From contig CM054116.1 in the NCBI GenBank assembly GCA_028673005.1, positions 78,628,572 to 78,692,571 of the forward strand: a stretch of 64,000 nt of DNA, read 5' to 3'. The notes beneath the pieces are model-generated. The model searched no databases, was not told the DNA's origin, and saw only the letters and a list, made by a program, of their open reading frames with translations. A program made the translations under genes and the position numbers. Shown here in pieces: positions 22,738-33,166 of this stretch. How positions within the stretch are numbered: position 1 is the first letter of the stretch; the number at the start of each line of letters is the position of its first letter. The stretch is from Tanypteryx hageni (taxonomy: Eukaryota; Arthropoda; Insecta; Odonata; Petaluridae).

Positions 22738-23753
22738 CAGTGAACCCTCTCTTAAAGACCACTCCTATTAAGCGACCACCCCTCTTAACGACCAAATTTT
22801 CGTGGAACCGATCTCAATTTTAGTAAGATCAATGTATTTTTTTACCCCTATTCAAAGACCACCCCTCATCCCGACCACGACTAATAGAAGATTTTCCCCC
22901 TCTTAAGCAACCGGCAAAGAAAACGAGCATTTGAGTTTTTCCAACAATCATCATATCACATCGGAAAATTTAAAACTACTCAAAATAGTCTTCATTCCAA
23001 ACAAACTAGATTCTATGAAAGCATTTATAGCAGAATAACAACAAGTGGTAATACTGCTGATGATGATGAAGACTCCCAGTCTGTGGAAGCTGAAGAAGAA
23101 TTGTCTCCCTCAGTACATTTTGTCCCTATTAGATAAGTGCCATAAAGGACAGAAAAGTGATCTTATCATTATGGGGAAAAAATGAATCAACCTTTTGTGG
23201 AATTAAAGGGTGCATTTGAAAAAGAAATAACCGAGAGAAAGTGCAGAAAAATGACACAGCGTTCTTTGAACAATTTTTTTCGCAGGAGGAGCATTGAATG
23301 AAGATCATGTTAAATTGTTTAATTATAACTGTAAAAAGTTCCTGAAGGTGTTAATTGATGCAAAGTTGTGGTTTGTGTAAAATAAAGGGTATTATTTGAT
23401 TATTGAGCATTTTTTATTTCTCATAACTCCACATTAAAATATTCTTTAATTGATTTCATCACTGAGCTGTCCATTATTTTTGTTTATTTGATAAATTCTT
23501 ATTAAAACATATGATTTGGGTAATTACTGCAATGCACAATGTCTTTAAAATGTTTATTGAATGGTTATTATGTGCTTTGAAAGTCAATTATTAGATATGA
23601 TGATAAAATACTATGTACGTAAATCAAATATGTAGTATGAACGTAACCTTTAAATAGTCCACCCATAGACCAATGCCCCTATTAAATGACCACCCCTCCT
23701 AATGACCAATTTTCAGAAGAACCATCCGTGGTCGCTTAATAGAGGTTTCACTT
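22738..23753. mobile_element. pogo/Tigger-like element, 1016 bp, TA target site
   Basis: Left end CAGTGAACCCTCTCTTAAAG followed by ACCAC; right end inverted AAGTGAAACCTCTATTAAGC followed by GACCAC; both abut TA (22736-22737 and 23754-23755). Subterminal copies of the ACCACCCCTC..TAACGACC motif occur at both ends. Inside, 23035-23300 (+) reads ADDDEDSQSVEAEEE and, further on, RSLNNFFRRRS, like the acidic tail of Tigger transposases. The catalytic core is deleted. It lies within an MRPS9 intron. Confidence 0.8.
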
Positions 23754-23854
23754 TATATGACAATTTAAAAATTTATCCGCAATGGCTTAAGTTTCACTAA
23801 TTATTAATTAAAGTAGTTGTAGATAACATCCCAGTAAAACTGTTATTAGGAATA

Positions 23855-24235
23855 TGGAAAAGTTTTTATAATTTCTGTAGTAAAATGTATGAAGAGGGAG
23901 AAGGAACAAATGAATACACTAGACGTTTAAAAAAGTACTGTTCTAAGATATAGAAAAACCAGTTCCACTTTTCATGCTGCTAATGTTATTATCAGGACTT
24001 TGAACAAAGGGATAGAGGCTAAAGTAAATGACTATATAGGTGAAAATTAATTCATGTTTCAGAAAGAAAGAGGAAATAGAGATGCTTTAGGATCGATGTG
24101 GATTTGAATGGAAAGAAATGTAGAATAGTCATGACGTATTTGTATGCTTTGTCAATTTTAAAAGGGCTTTTGATTGGGCTTATTGCAATCTTGTAGCCAA
24201 ATCTCAATAAAGTAAATAAAAACGAATGTTGTAAA
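23855..24235 (+). pseudogene. LINE reverse transcriptase fragment
   Basis: In two frames the plus strand shows ANVIIRTLNKGIEAKVNDYI, FMFQKERGNRDALGSMWI and NFKRAFDW: the RT region around the first catalytic aspartate (normally F.DF.KAFD), here with the aspartate of DF replaced. Stops and frameshifts are present. It could belong to the same LINE as 25885-26299. Confidence 0.7.
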
Positions 24236-25884
24236 TTTCCACTAGACAAATTTATTTTGATCAGTTTCACCTATATAATATAAAACCCAAGGTACTTCTA
24301 GATATGCCACGGAACTGAAATTTGGCAGGATGCTATGTTATTAGATACAAGCAACTAGATAAATCAAAATTTTTACAATTTTAGTGGGGTATTTTTGACC
24401 CCAATGTTCCATTTCAATACTCCATAAGAAAAACATGGAAATCTGTGCAGAGTTTCATAAATTTGCATTTTTAAATTAGTTATAATTCAGATAGAAACTC
24501 AGGACGAAAATAATTCTATAGCTAAAAGAATGAGGTTTCTTATTTCTGAAGACTAAATTCAAATCAGTGCCGAACTGAGCAAGAAATATGTTTTTAATCG
24601 GAAAAAAACAGATGCTCAACAATAAAGAACTTCAGCTACCATAGCAACCAGGACAATGCTTTTCAATGGGAATTGGCAATCCGTATTATAATAATATCAC
24701 TTTAATGCTTTTTAATAGGGAAATTCTTAATGTCCCATTGATTTCAACCGAAGACATATACATATGATGATGTCATAATTTTAAAACGCAATATATGTTA
24801 TTAAATAAAAGAACGTTACTCCTTTCAATTAAGGGGGTTGATAAACTGTATATAGCTTTAATTTAGTGCTTCAAAAGAGAATTAGTGGATTGTATTATAA
24901 TGCAATTAATTGAAAACTACTGCGTAAACTTATAACAAAGTCAAAATCCAAGAAAAGGAAATATTAGAGACTTGAGAAAAAAAGTAATGTCATGTTAGAG
25001 CTGAAATTTTAAGCTATTTAGAGCTTAGTGCACAAACCCAAATAAAAATTTGAAAATCTCTATGAATATGTTGTTGCGGCAGTTAAATTTTTTAAAATTT
25101 AAAGAAAAAGATAAATATTATTTCACTTCTAGATAAGCCACAAGTTTAAAATTTGGCAGAAATGTGTGGCTTTAGTACCATACTGTGGAGAAAATATAAT
25201 ATTCTTAAAATTGCAAATTTTAGGGATTGTTTTACTCTATTATTGTTACATAAGGAAAGAACACAAATCAGTGGAGGTGAAATCTTTAGAATTAAAAAAA
25301 TATTTCCAATGATGAAATATCTCTCTGGAAAATGAATGTTTTTTCAAGATAAGATGAAACGTTATTAATAATATACTGCCTAGTTGGATATGTGATTTAT
25401 AGCTTAATACTTTTATTGTCAAAATTTTCAATTGTATTTTAGTTTAATTTCTATTTAATTTGTAATTTTAGTGATATTAATTATCTATGATTAATAATTG
25501 TGATTTTTATAAAGTATGTGATTATATAATGTATATTGTAATTGGGTGCAATAGTACCTGTATTATATTCTTAAATAAATAAATAAATACATATATACTA
25601 GGGAGATGCCTGTTGAAATTCAGCGGGAAATAAAAAATGAACATAAATATACCTTGACTTTCTTTGGATGGTAAGAAAACAAACTTTCATCCTTTTGGGC
25701 ATTCGTTGTTTCAAGTCTCGAACTCCTACGATGATTCTAAGTACCTAATTTTAATACGCGAATGATAAACGTTTTTACATTCAAATGTATTCCTTCTCAA
25801 AAATAACAGCGCCACAGTCAAGCGTGAGGGACAAACATAGCTTATTATATAATAAGATTCTGCTATATTAAATTTAAATTTTAA
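24236..25884. other. AT-rich MRPS9 intron sequence
   Basis: Only short AT-driven open frames and a small (AAAT)n run near 25575. Two similar phrases (GGTACTTCTAGATATGCCAC at 24290 and ACTTCTAGATAAGCCACAAG at 25125) suggest a diverged direct repeat. Nothing else recognised. Confidence 0.35.
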
Positions 25885-26299
25885 CGAGAAGGAGCTTCTT
25901 ACAAGCAAGAAAATAAATTTAGAAACAAGGAAGAAATTAGCAAAATGCTACATATGGAGCATAGCTCTTTATGGTACAGAGATGTGGATGGTAAGGAGAA
26001 AGGAGAAAAAATATTTAGAAAGTTTTGAGATGTGGGTATGAAGGAGGATGATGAAAGTGAAATGGACAGAGAGGAAGAGAAACGAAGAAGTATTAGAAAT
26101 GATGGGAGAATCAAGGATGCTAATAAAAACAATCAGGAAAAGAAATTGGATAGGGCACACATTGAGAAGACAGTATTTACAAAGGACGATCTTAGAAGGC
26201 AAAATTAGCGGAAGAAGAGGAAGAGGGAGAAAAAGAATAGGAGTATTAGATAATATAAAGCAGGAATATAGTACTTATAGAAATATAAGAGGCTTCTAG
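25885..26299 (+). pseudogene. LINE ORF2 C-terminal fragment
   Basis: Reads ETRKKLAKCYIWSIALYGTE, then, after a TGA at 26039 in place of a tryptophan codon, RRMMKVKWTERKRNEEVLEM..RNWIGHTLRR..LEGKISGRRGRGRKR. This is the region after the RT thumb with the widespread RNWIGH and GKRGRGR motifs of insect non-LTR elements. Followed by a (GA)n run, probably marking the 3' end. Confidence 0.85.
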
Positions 26300-26300
26300 G

Positions 26301-26327
<27 letters not shown>
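26300..26327. repeat. (GA)n microsatellite
   Basis: About 14 GA dinucleotides directly after the LINE fragment. Confidence 0.9.
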
Positions 26328-26331
<4 letters not shown>

Positions 26332-26713
26332 GCAGCGATTCAGCTGAAACCTGTCTTCGGACAGCAGCATGATGATGATGATATTAAATTCCCAACTTGT
26401 GACAATTTTTGAATGAGAGTAATTTTGTTGTGTATCTTAGATTTAAATTAGACACAAAACATTCCTATTAAATGTATTTTGTTCATACTATTTACACAAA
26501 ATTTGAGAAGCCATTCAGTACCTGCACTGATAATATTCCCTCATCTCCTGCCATTATAGAGTAGCATTCAAAAAATTCTTTAAACAAAAATCATAAATCT
26601 TGCACTTTATGTTTATAGAAAATGCACATAGTGGGTAATCCACAAATGACTTATTGATAGTACACTGTATAAATATTCATATTATTATAATAATTACCTA
26701 AAATTGAACTTAC
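26328..26713. other. MRPS9 intron, nothing recognised
   Basis: Begins with a GAGGCAGCGATTCAGCTGAA stretch, CAGCAGCATGATGATGATG, probably LINE 3' UTR, then AT-rich intron up to the exon. Confidence 0.35.
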
Positions 26714-26887
26714 ATGAAGAAGCTGGTAGTAATTAGGTTTTCCTGTATAAAATAAGAAGTGGTGAGGACGACCACTTTCATCAAATTCAGCTTCCTTTCT
26801 TTGAGGAAACACTTCTTCGGGTGGCCTCATTATTGGTCTCGCCCTTGGTTCAAATAAACCTGATGGGAACAAATACTCGATTGCTCT
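26714..26887 (-). CDS. MRPS9: MRPS9 exon
   Basis: Exactly 58 codons: [58 protein letters not shown]. The segment [14 protein letters not shown] and the LFYTGK.YY.L motif are diagnostic of metazoan MRPS9. Acceptor TTTCAG, donor GTAAGT. Confidence 0.97.
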
Positions 26888-27600
26888 CTGAAATAAAAAT
26901 AACATTTTCATTCTTCTTGGAATAAATAACATTAATTTCAATAATCTTACATTGAATCAAAATGAGCACAACAAAATTAAGGATTTTTTTATAAAAACTG
27001 CAAATTTCAAAGGAATTGTTATGAATGTTGAAACTTCAATGTAAATATTCCATTATGTTTACCTAAAGTTATATATCTGAGATAAGCAATGTGTTCTTCT
27101 TTTTTAAAGATTGTGATGGATGCTCATAAACACTTCATTTAAAAAATATCTTTGTTCATGACAGGGTGAATTTATTCCTTTATTAACAGAAGTTTTTTTT
27201 GTCAGCTTTATTTTAAATTTTTTATCACATTTATCAAAACCTCTCTAATGAAAATGAACTATTTAATAGAAATGGCAATAAATAGAAACAGTTTACTGTT
27301 AACCAAAAGACTGAATATTTAATAGATTGTTAACTAAGCTAAAAGCAGGCAGAAAAAAGGGAGATTGTTGACAACATAGAGTAATATATTGATGGCTATT
27401 TCCTTAAAAAATCAAAAGAGAAAATATGTATATAGGTTTTTAAGAAGTAATAATGTTAAACAATATCATGAATTTTTTATATTCAACATGCTACTGTATG
27501 ACTATAATAAGCATTTCCAGTATTTTATCTTTCAGCATAAAATAGAAGAGCATGATCGATACAATCATCATAATGAGATTTCACTGTACCTACTTCACAA
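26888..27600. other. MRPS9 intron, AT-rich
   Basis: No element recognised until a CATATTTACTTGCATATAAG terminus-like motif near 27604, related to the 20045 element. Confidence 0.35.
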
Positions 27601-27759
27601 TACCATATTTACTTGCATATAAGCTGCACTTTTTTTCCAGATTGTATACTTAAAAACTCAAGATTATCTGCAACTACAAAAAAAAATAATCAAGGTATTC
27701 GTTCCAGTTCACTTAGACACTGCTAGATAGCACCCATGATTATATGTATAGTATGCACA

Positions 27760-27830
27760 GAGCCGTGTTAAGGGGGGGGGGGGCAACTGGGACATTTTTC
27801 CCAGGGTGCCAAAACTTTGAAAGGTACAAA
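27760..27830. mobile_element. hAT-like element end with poly-G run
   Basis: CAGAGCCGTGTTAAG followed by a run of 12 G and CAACTGGGACATTTTTCCCAG resembles a hAT 5' end (CAG..GTG..GGGG). The opposite end was not found. Confidence 0.4.
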
Positions 27831-28217
27831 AACAAACGAATGTGTTGACAAAAAGTTTTTTACTATTCATTTTTTTTAATTAACTGAAAAACTTCTTTCT
27901 TGTGTTATATGTTACTCCTCCTCTGTAAGGAACTTCTATATATAATGATATATAGGAGGATACTAATGTTTAGGCACTACCATAAGAGCTGGAAATTCGA
28001 AATTTTTTATGATGGTAGGATTATGTGCAAAACCGACTAGAAAAAACAAAAATCTTGAAGAAGTTCAACAATGCGGCCGATAAAAATTCGCAATTGTTTA
28101 AACAAATTTTCAAGGTTTGTGTATTTCCGTATGTGCTACGAAGCTGAAATTTTTTATAGGTATAATTTGTAAGAAAACAAAATAGGGATTATAGAAATTT
28201 TATATATATATTTTTTT

Positions 28218-28545
28218 TGTGTTCATGTGTTTAACGTGTCTCTTCGACGCCCCCAGCAGCCTGCCAACTTGGTAAGTGTCTGCTGGGCTTCCTTCAACAC
28301 ATTGTTGCCACACTCATCACTACCTTTTCATTTCCTTAAGTTTATATATATATATATATATATATATGGATGTCAACAAGGTGTTGGGATGAGGAAACCC
28401 AGTGAACACTCACCAATCAGACGACTTCAGGTTGGCGAGGCACCGGGGATGTCGGAGCGACACACGTAAAAGAACACTAAAACACAGAAACATCACAAAC
28501 GTAGAAGCTTTCGGAACTACTCCTTCTTCAGCTACAGAGTTATTC
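28218..28545. repeat. Palindromic repeat around a (TA)n core
   Basis: The arm 28370-28545 (CAACAAGGTGTTGGGATGAG.. to ..AGCTACAGAG) is mirrored by a more diverged inverted arm at 28218-28340, either side of a (TA)n tract at 28344-28366. The same 175-bp arm recurs almost unchanged at 63255-63430, again with an inverted partner. It carries a hammerhead-like motif (28501-28535). Confidence 0.75.
28501..28535 (-). ncRNA. Hammerhead-ribozyme-like motif
   Basis: Minus strand order: GTAG, CTGAAGA, an extra A, hairpin GGAGTAGTTCC, GAAA, AGCT sharing the last A of GAAA, T, CTAC. GTAG and CTAC would pair as stem I. Stem III is only a self-complementary AGCT, which could pair only between two copies, as reported for dimeric hammerheads of Penelope-like elements. 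The additional A after CTGANGA is non-canonical. Confidence 0.4.
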
Positions 28546-29049
28546 GAGTTATAGAAAATTCGACTTATGGAAATACGTTTTCCTTGCCAGATAAAATTAA
28601 TTCACTTCGGATTATGAAAAATTCGAGTTCTAGACGTTCGAGTTACGGAAGTTCCAATGTATATATATATATATATATATATATTAAGAATAATTGAAGA
28701 GAACGATTACCAACCCCACCAAGTATTCAATGCTGATGACACAGGTTTATTTTGGATAAGAATGCCACTGAAAACCTACATCAGTAAATGGAAAAAACCG
28801 CGCCTGGGTTTAAGACCGTGAAAGACCTTGCTTTTCAGCATCAGGAGATTTTAAGTGTAAACCCAAACTGGTTTATCGCACAGAGAACTCCAGGGCATTG
28901 AAGGGTAAGCATAAGTTCCTTTTACCTGTTATTTGGCAGTCTAACAGGAAGGCATGGGTAACGGTAACCATGTCCACAGATTGGTTCACAACCTACTATG
29001 TGCCCAAGGCAAAAGAATATGAACCAAATCCCAGTCTATCGCCATCTCT

Positions 29050-29600
29050 CAGCCAGTGGATTAATCTCCCAACCCATCAAAACGGTTTCATAAAAAAAGC
29101 CTTACCAAAAGCATTTATTCTTTATACGTTGTGGTAGTTCAGTTGGTATAGTACCCGATACAAAATTGGGAGACCTGGGCTCGAGTCCTGACTTCGGCAC
29201 ACTTTTTCAATTGCTTTCCGAGGCTTCCCTTGTATGCATCTTTTACCCTATATATATGTGCTTCCTATTCTTTCCTTGTCTTGTCCTTCGTGCATGATTT
29301 GTTTTGCCATGGTGTGGCATTCTCGTCATATGTCCCACCGAAATGGTTTCATAAAAAAGCCTTATCAAAAGCATTTGTTCTTTATGTGTCGCAATAGTAC
29401 AATTGGTAAAGTACCCAACCCAAAATTGGGAGACCCTATCTTACAATTTTTGTGCTAAATGTATTCATATAACTTCTCAAACTCTGGGAACCCAACCCTA
29501 TTCTTTCCATATATCATTACATTCACACAGTGTGTTTTTTCGCAAAGTGGCCATTTCGGAAATGTTACTACCTCGTCACATGATGGTCTACTGCATGTAT
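29050..29600 (+). repeat. Two tandem copies of a tRNA-like (SINE) unit
   Basis: Unit 1 (about 29084-29225) contains GTGGTAGTTCAGTTGGTATA as A box region and GGGCTCGAGTCCTGACTTC as B box. Unit 2 (about 29338-29445) repeats the preceding AACGGTTTCATAAAAAAGCC, the AAAGCATTT.TTCTTTAT phrase and the CAATTGGTAAAGTACCCAA..AAAATTGGGAGACC head but lacks the B box. They are inserted in the Tigger remnant. A genuine tRNA is unlikely because the arms do not pair properly. Confidence 0.6.
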
Positions 29601-29807
29601 AAATAAAGTATTTAAGGATAAAGTGCGACTGCTATACAGCGAATGGGTGTATTCCGAGGATCACCAATTAACATCAACCAGAAAATAAAGAGGGCATCAC
29701 TTTCCAAGCTGGCACATTGGATTTCAACTGGATGGGGAAGTATTCCACAAGAACTTGTTGTTAAAAAGTGAATTTTGAATTTATACCAGTAATCATGCCC
29801 TCTACAT

Positions 29808-30038
29808 CAGCGTTTCTCAAACAGCCGCAAAATTATTTTGGATGTAATGTGAAGGGCCAAAAAATTAAAATTTTCACGAATAATAAAATTTTTGGAAATA
29901 TGATGTTATAAAAATTGTTCATGGTTATATAAAATGAAAAAATTTGTATTAATGTTTCTAATTTTTATTATTTTCAATTTAAAGGGAGTTGTATGATAGT
30001 AAAGGGAGCCGCGACAATTGAAAATTTAAGAACCACTG
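29808..30038. mobile_element. hAT MITE, 231 bp, 8-bp target duplication
   Basis: Left end CAGCGTTTCTCAAAC, right end inverted CAGTGGTTCTTAAATTTTC. Flanks CTCTACAT (29800-29807) and CTCTAAAT (30039-30046) differ at one base. Inserted into the Tigger remnant, so younger than it. Confidence 0.88.
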
Positions 30039-30340
30039 CTCTAAATGAGTGAATAGTGAAGAAGAGCAATTTTTGAGGAGGGCAATGAAAGTGATGTACC
30101 TAAAAAAATACGAGTTACTGGATTAGGACTTTCTCCAGCAGAGGCTGAGGTATGTCGCATTGTAGAGCCGGTATGAAATGTGGAAGGTGAAGGGTTTAAG
30201 AACTTAAAGGTCAGTGAAGTAGAGGACCTATTTCAGTCCCATTCAAAGGAGTTGGCTGAAAAGAACTTGGATAAGCTTATTAAATCTTCTTTGAGTGATG
30301 ACTATGATGATGGGGATGAAGTGGTAGTGATGCCATGAAA

Positions 30341-31685
30341 CCTAATATGTAGTCAAACTTAGCAAGGTCATTATAGCAGCCAACAATATCTCAGACCTGG
30401 TGATGGAGCCCCTTCATGGAAAAAGGCATGCGGTTTAAGTGAGGGCCTGAAGAACTCATAAAACCATACAAGGAGGTCCAGAATGATCTCCAAGGACTTT
30501 GGTTACTAGCTTCCTTAAAAAATCTACCAATACTTCTTAACAGTGAATCATTATGAAAAATTATACTTAAATAAAAATTAGTTTTACACATCGCAGGTCC
30601 TACAGAATTTATATCCAAGTCCCTAACACCATTTTTTCTCTTAAACCTTAGGTCTTACCAACCTCAGCTTGCCTTACTATAATATTGCCCACGGTAATGA
30701 GGGAAACCTATACATATCTGTATATAAACTCACTAACACATGGCATTGTAGCCAATGCTATGCACTATAAAACCCAAAAAATTTAAAAGCTATTTAGAAA
30801 TATTAGAAGCAAAAAAAAGAATGGGATGATTAGCAATAACTCACTCTAAAAACAAATCTATCATTGCTGGGTTTTCATACTTTCACTCTCAGACAAAATG
30901 ACTTGACAATTCTACTGGATGTTATGTTCTCTTCTGCCAATTAGTAAGGTTTGAGGCAGGCCACATAACTGGATTAATTGGCCATTGATTTTTCTTGGCA
31001 CATAAATGATTAGAAGAAAAAATATATTGCTTATGATGATGATAGATTATACACATTGAATTTTTGCCCCACTCCCTGAGAATGAAAACATGAAATTATA
31101 TCATGGCCAAGTCAACTTTCAGTGTGAGTTAGCCTTTAATCTCTCTTCAATTAAGAGGGTTCATCCAAAGTAGGACACTTAAGCAAACTAACCACTTTAG
31201 GCCAAACTATATAAAATTTCCCTATTACAAGATCCTCATGTGCAATGAAACCTATGTCTTATCAAAGGGAATCTTTTATATGGTGAAATTTGTTACAACA
31301 AAATTTGTTTCAGCCTCAAGTTATTGTATTTTCAACTATGAAGTGTCTTAAAAAGGTATTTTTATTGACACAACATTAATTTTGTTGCCTAATTTGGGCA
31401 TATTGCTTAACTCAGATTAAACTTAAGTATTCTCTTACATTTCGTAAGAAAAAATAACGATTTATCATACTCTAAGGCAAAGAGGAGAAACTGTGGGGAA
31501 TGCCTTAGTATAGATAAGACTCTGATTCCTTTAATTTTAATTTACATCATAGAAATGTTGCATATACTACCAATTTCATGATTTAAAAAATAGAAGCAGT
31601 CCTGGATTAATAATCAGCAGTAATACTAGCTAATTCAGAGTGATTCCTTAAGAAGGTTTGGGAAATAAAACAATAATCAACTTAC
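30341..31685. other. MRPS9 intron, nothing recognised
   Basis: No convincing protein fragment, repeat pair or terminal structure noticed. Confidence 0.4.
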
Positions 31686-31789
31686 GTCTATATCTTCTTG
31701 GGTGAATGTTTCTGGGTCTTCTCCCATCATGTTTGCCAAATGCCGTTTTCCAATTTTATAATTAATAGATTCCTTCTTCATGAACTCCT
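31686..31789 (-). CDS. MRPS9: MRPS9 exon
   Basis: After completing a GAG codon, reads [20 protein letters not shown] and then [34 protein letters not shown] is highly conserved in metazoan MRPS9. Acceptor ATCTAG, donor GTAAGT. Confidence 0.96.
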
Positions 31790-32323
31790 CTAGATACAAA
31801 GGTATATTTTAATAATCATACTAATTTGTATTTTGATAAACATATCATGCTATTATCCCTTTATATTTGATAATGGTGTATAAAAATGTACATAAAACAC
31901 CAATATATCTGAAACTTTTATTAAGTAGTTGTATCTTAAAAGGAATAACATTGAATTCAATGAGATTTGACAGCAGCTCATCAAGCCATTGTTTTTGAAC
32001 AGTGAGATTAAAAAATTCAAGAACAAGCAATTTCAAAAACGTAATTTCCTCAGGTATCTCCAACAGCCATAACAAGGTGAAAATTGGAAATGCCTGAGGC
32101 AAGTACATTTTTGAAATTGCTTTTTCTTGAATTTTTTCAGCCATAAGACGATCTGGATAGTTCTGTTGAATATTGAGGTTAGTTTTTTGAAATAATCACT
32201 ATGCTGTTTATATACATCACATGAGGGGGACAATTTATAAAATATTCTTTATAATGAAGATATGCTGAAATCGGCGCTAAAATTTGGTGACAAAACTAAG
32301 TCCTATTTGTCCAAGTAACTCAC
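31790..32323. other. MRPS9 intron
   Basis: A 534-bp intron, AT-rich. The 99-codon minus-strand open frame at 31845-32144 shows no family motifs and lacks flanking splice phases that would fit the gene, so it is read as intronic. Confidence 0.5.
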
Positions 32324-32456
32324 CATGGTCCCGGGACCTCTCCAAGTATAGCCGCATTGCTTTACTAATTGATTTGTTACTTTTTTTCTCAGGTAATACA
32401 TCTTGAACTGGAACATCAGTGGAGAATGATGCGCATAAAATATTGGGATGTAGATA
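32324..32456 (-). CDS. MRPS9: MRPS9 exon (most upstream found)
   Basis: Reads YLHPNILCASFSTDVPVQDV, LPEKKSNKSISKAMRLYLER, SRDH plus one base. The SISKAM..YLER segment is the N-terminal conserved part of the mature protein, and ASFST before it looks like the end of a mitochondrial transit peptide. Acceptor TTTTCAG, donor GTGAGT. The exon with the start codon was not found upstream. Confidence 0.92.
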
Positions 32457-32735
32457 CTGAAAACAAAAAAAAACTTTTGTAGAAACTATAAAATAACTTC
32501 CTATTATATGTGGAGGCGATATCATTATAGGCAAAAGTTCACCCTTTCATTATGTATTTGTTTATCTGCCGACAAGAAAGAAAAATTACTTCTCGTAGTA
32601 AAAGATTTTTCTAATTTGAAACGCCTAAGCAGACAGACTCTAACACATGCGGCCATTTTTAAATTTGGTATAAAACAAAAGATAACAGAAAAAAGTGAGT
32701 GGAGGAACGATTAATGATGGAGCTGTTTGAAAGTC

Positions 32736-32968
32736 AAGGCGCGTTCTCGCCATTCAATTTTAGTTGATCAACAGGTCCACAGTGATGTCATAGGTTGAAA
32801 CACAGTTGAACGGTTGAACCCAAAAATTTTAAAGTAGTCGAACTTTTGTTGAATCAACTAACAAGTTAATCAACTAGGTTGAAAGAAAGTTAAAACGCTT
32901 CAATTCAGTTTCAACTATCTTTCAACTTCTTGTTGATCAACTGAAATTGAATGGTGAGAACGCGCCTT
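32736..32968. mobile_element. Small MITE with long terminal inverted repeats
   Basis: Left end AAGGCGCGTTCTCGCCATTC, right end inverted AAGGCGCGTTCTCACCATTC, with the similarity continuing through AATTT.AGTTGATCAAC (about 40 bp). It is absent from the parental copy near 41265, which confirms insertion. No clear target duplication; superfamily not assigned. Confidence 0.8.
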
Positions 32969-33166
32969 TAGCTATTTAAGCAGCGAAGAAAATTACTTCT
33001 TGGTGATAAATTACCTTTGACAGTTACAGTTGATATTGGCGACTATGATAAATGTATCTATATTAGCCGGTTTGTAAGGAGATTCAATTCAACAAAATGT
33101 GTTTGCGTATGTGGAACGAGACTGGGTCAATTGCCTTGCTTTGACTGATCGAATAAAAGATCTTAA

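Larger units (their letters stand above)
28684..30340 (+). pseudogene. Tigger/Jerky-like transposase remnant, interrupted
   Basis: The DDE domain begins with VFNADDTGLFWIRMPLKTYI (28720-28780; family form is VFN.DETGL.W), then a broken PGFKTVKDLAFQ and, at 28898, KFLLPVIWQSNRKAWVTVTM and STDWFTTYYVPKAKEY. It is then cut by a tandem tRNA-like repeat (29050-29600) and resumes at 29610 with LYSEWVYSEDHQLTSTRKIK and STGWGSIPQELVVK. A hAT MITE follows (29808-30038), and the acidic tail (EDLFQSHSKELAEKNLDKLI, then SDDYDDGDEVVVMP) ends with a stop at about 30337. Many stops and frameshifts; dead. It sits in an MRPS9 intron. Confidence 0.85.
16891..32456 (-). other. MRPS9: MRPS9 gene span (partial)
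   Basis: Eight exons on the minus strand, in transcript order: 32456-32324, 31789-31686, 26887-26714, 22512-22427, 17713-17638, 17329-17204, 17124-17082, 17006-16891. Every junction is GT-AG and all phases join in frame, giving about 285 codons of the mitochondrial small-subunit ribosomal protein S9 (uS9m), a structural protein of the mitoribosome. Introns are very uneven, from 79 bases to 4.8 kb, and carry a pogo element, LINE pieces, a Tigger and SINE-like sequence. The 5' coding exon (start and mitochondrial transit peptide) and the 3' exon(s) with the universally conserved C-terminal S9 motif were not found in this window. Confidence 0.93.

Noticed and set aside
25899..26202. Two minus-strand open frames of 77 codons each
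   Set aside because: Antisense shadows of the LINE C-terminal fragment; Ser/Leu/Phe-rich composition only.
26048..26299. Independent small gene of 83 codons
   Set aside because: It is the distal part of a LINE ORF2; the upstream sequence continues in frame across one TGA.
29131..29205. tRNA gene
   Set aside because: A and B boxes are visible, but acceptor and T arms do not pair, and a second degenerate copy follows within 210 bp. Better read as a SINE head.
31845..32144. Additional MRPS9 exon or nested gene
   Set aside because: Known neighbouring exons already join in phase across this intron, and the frame has no family motif.
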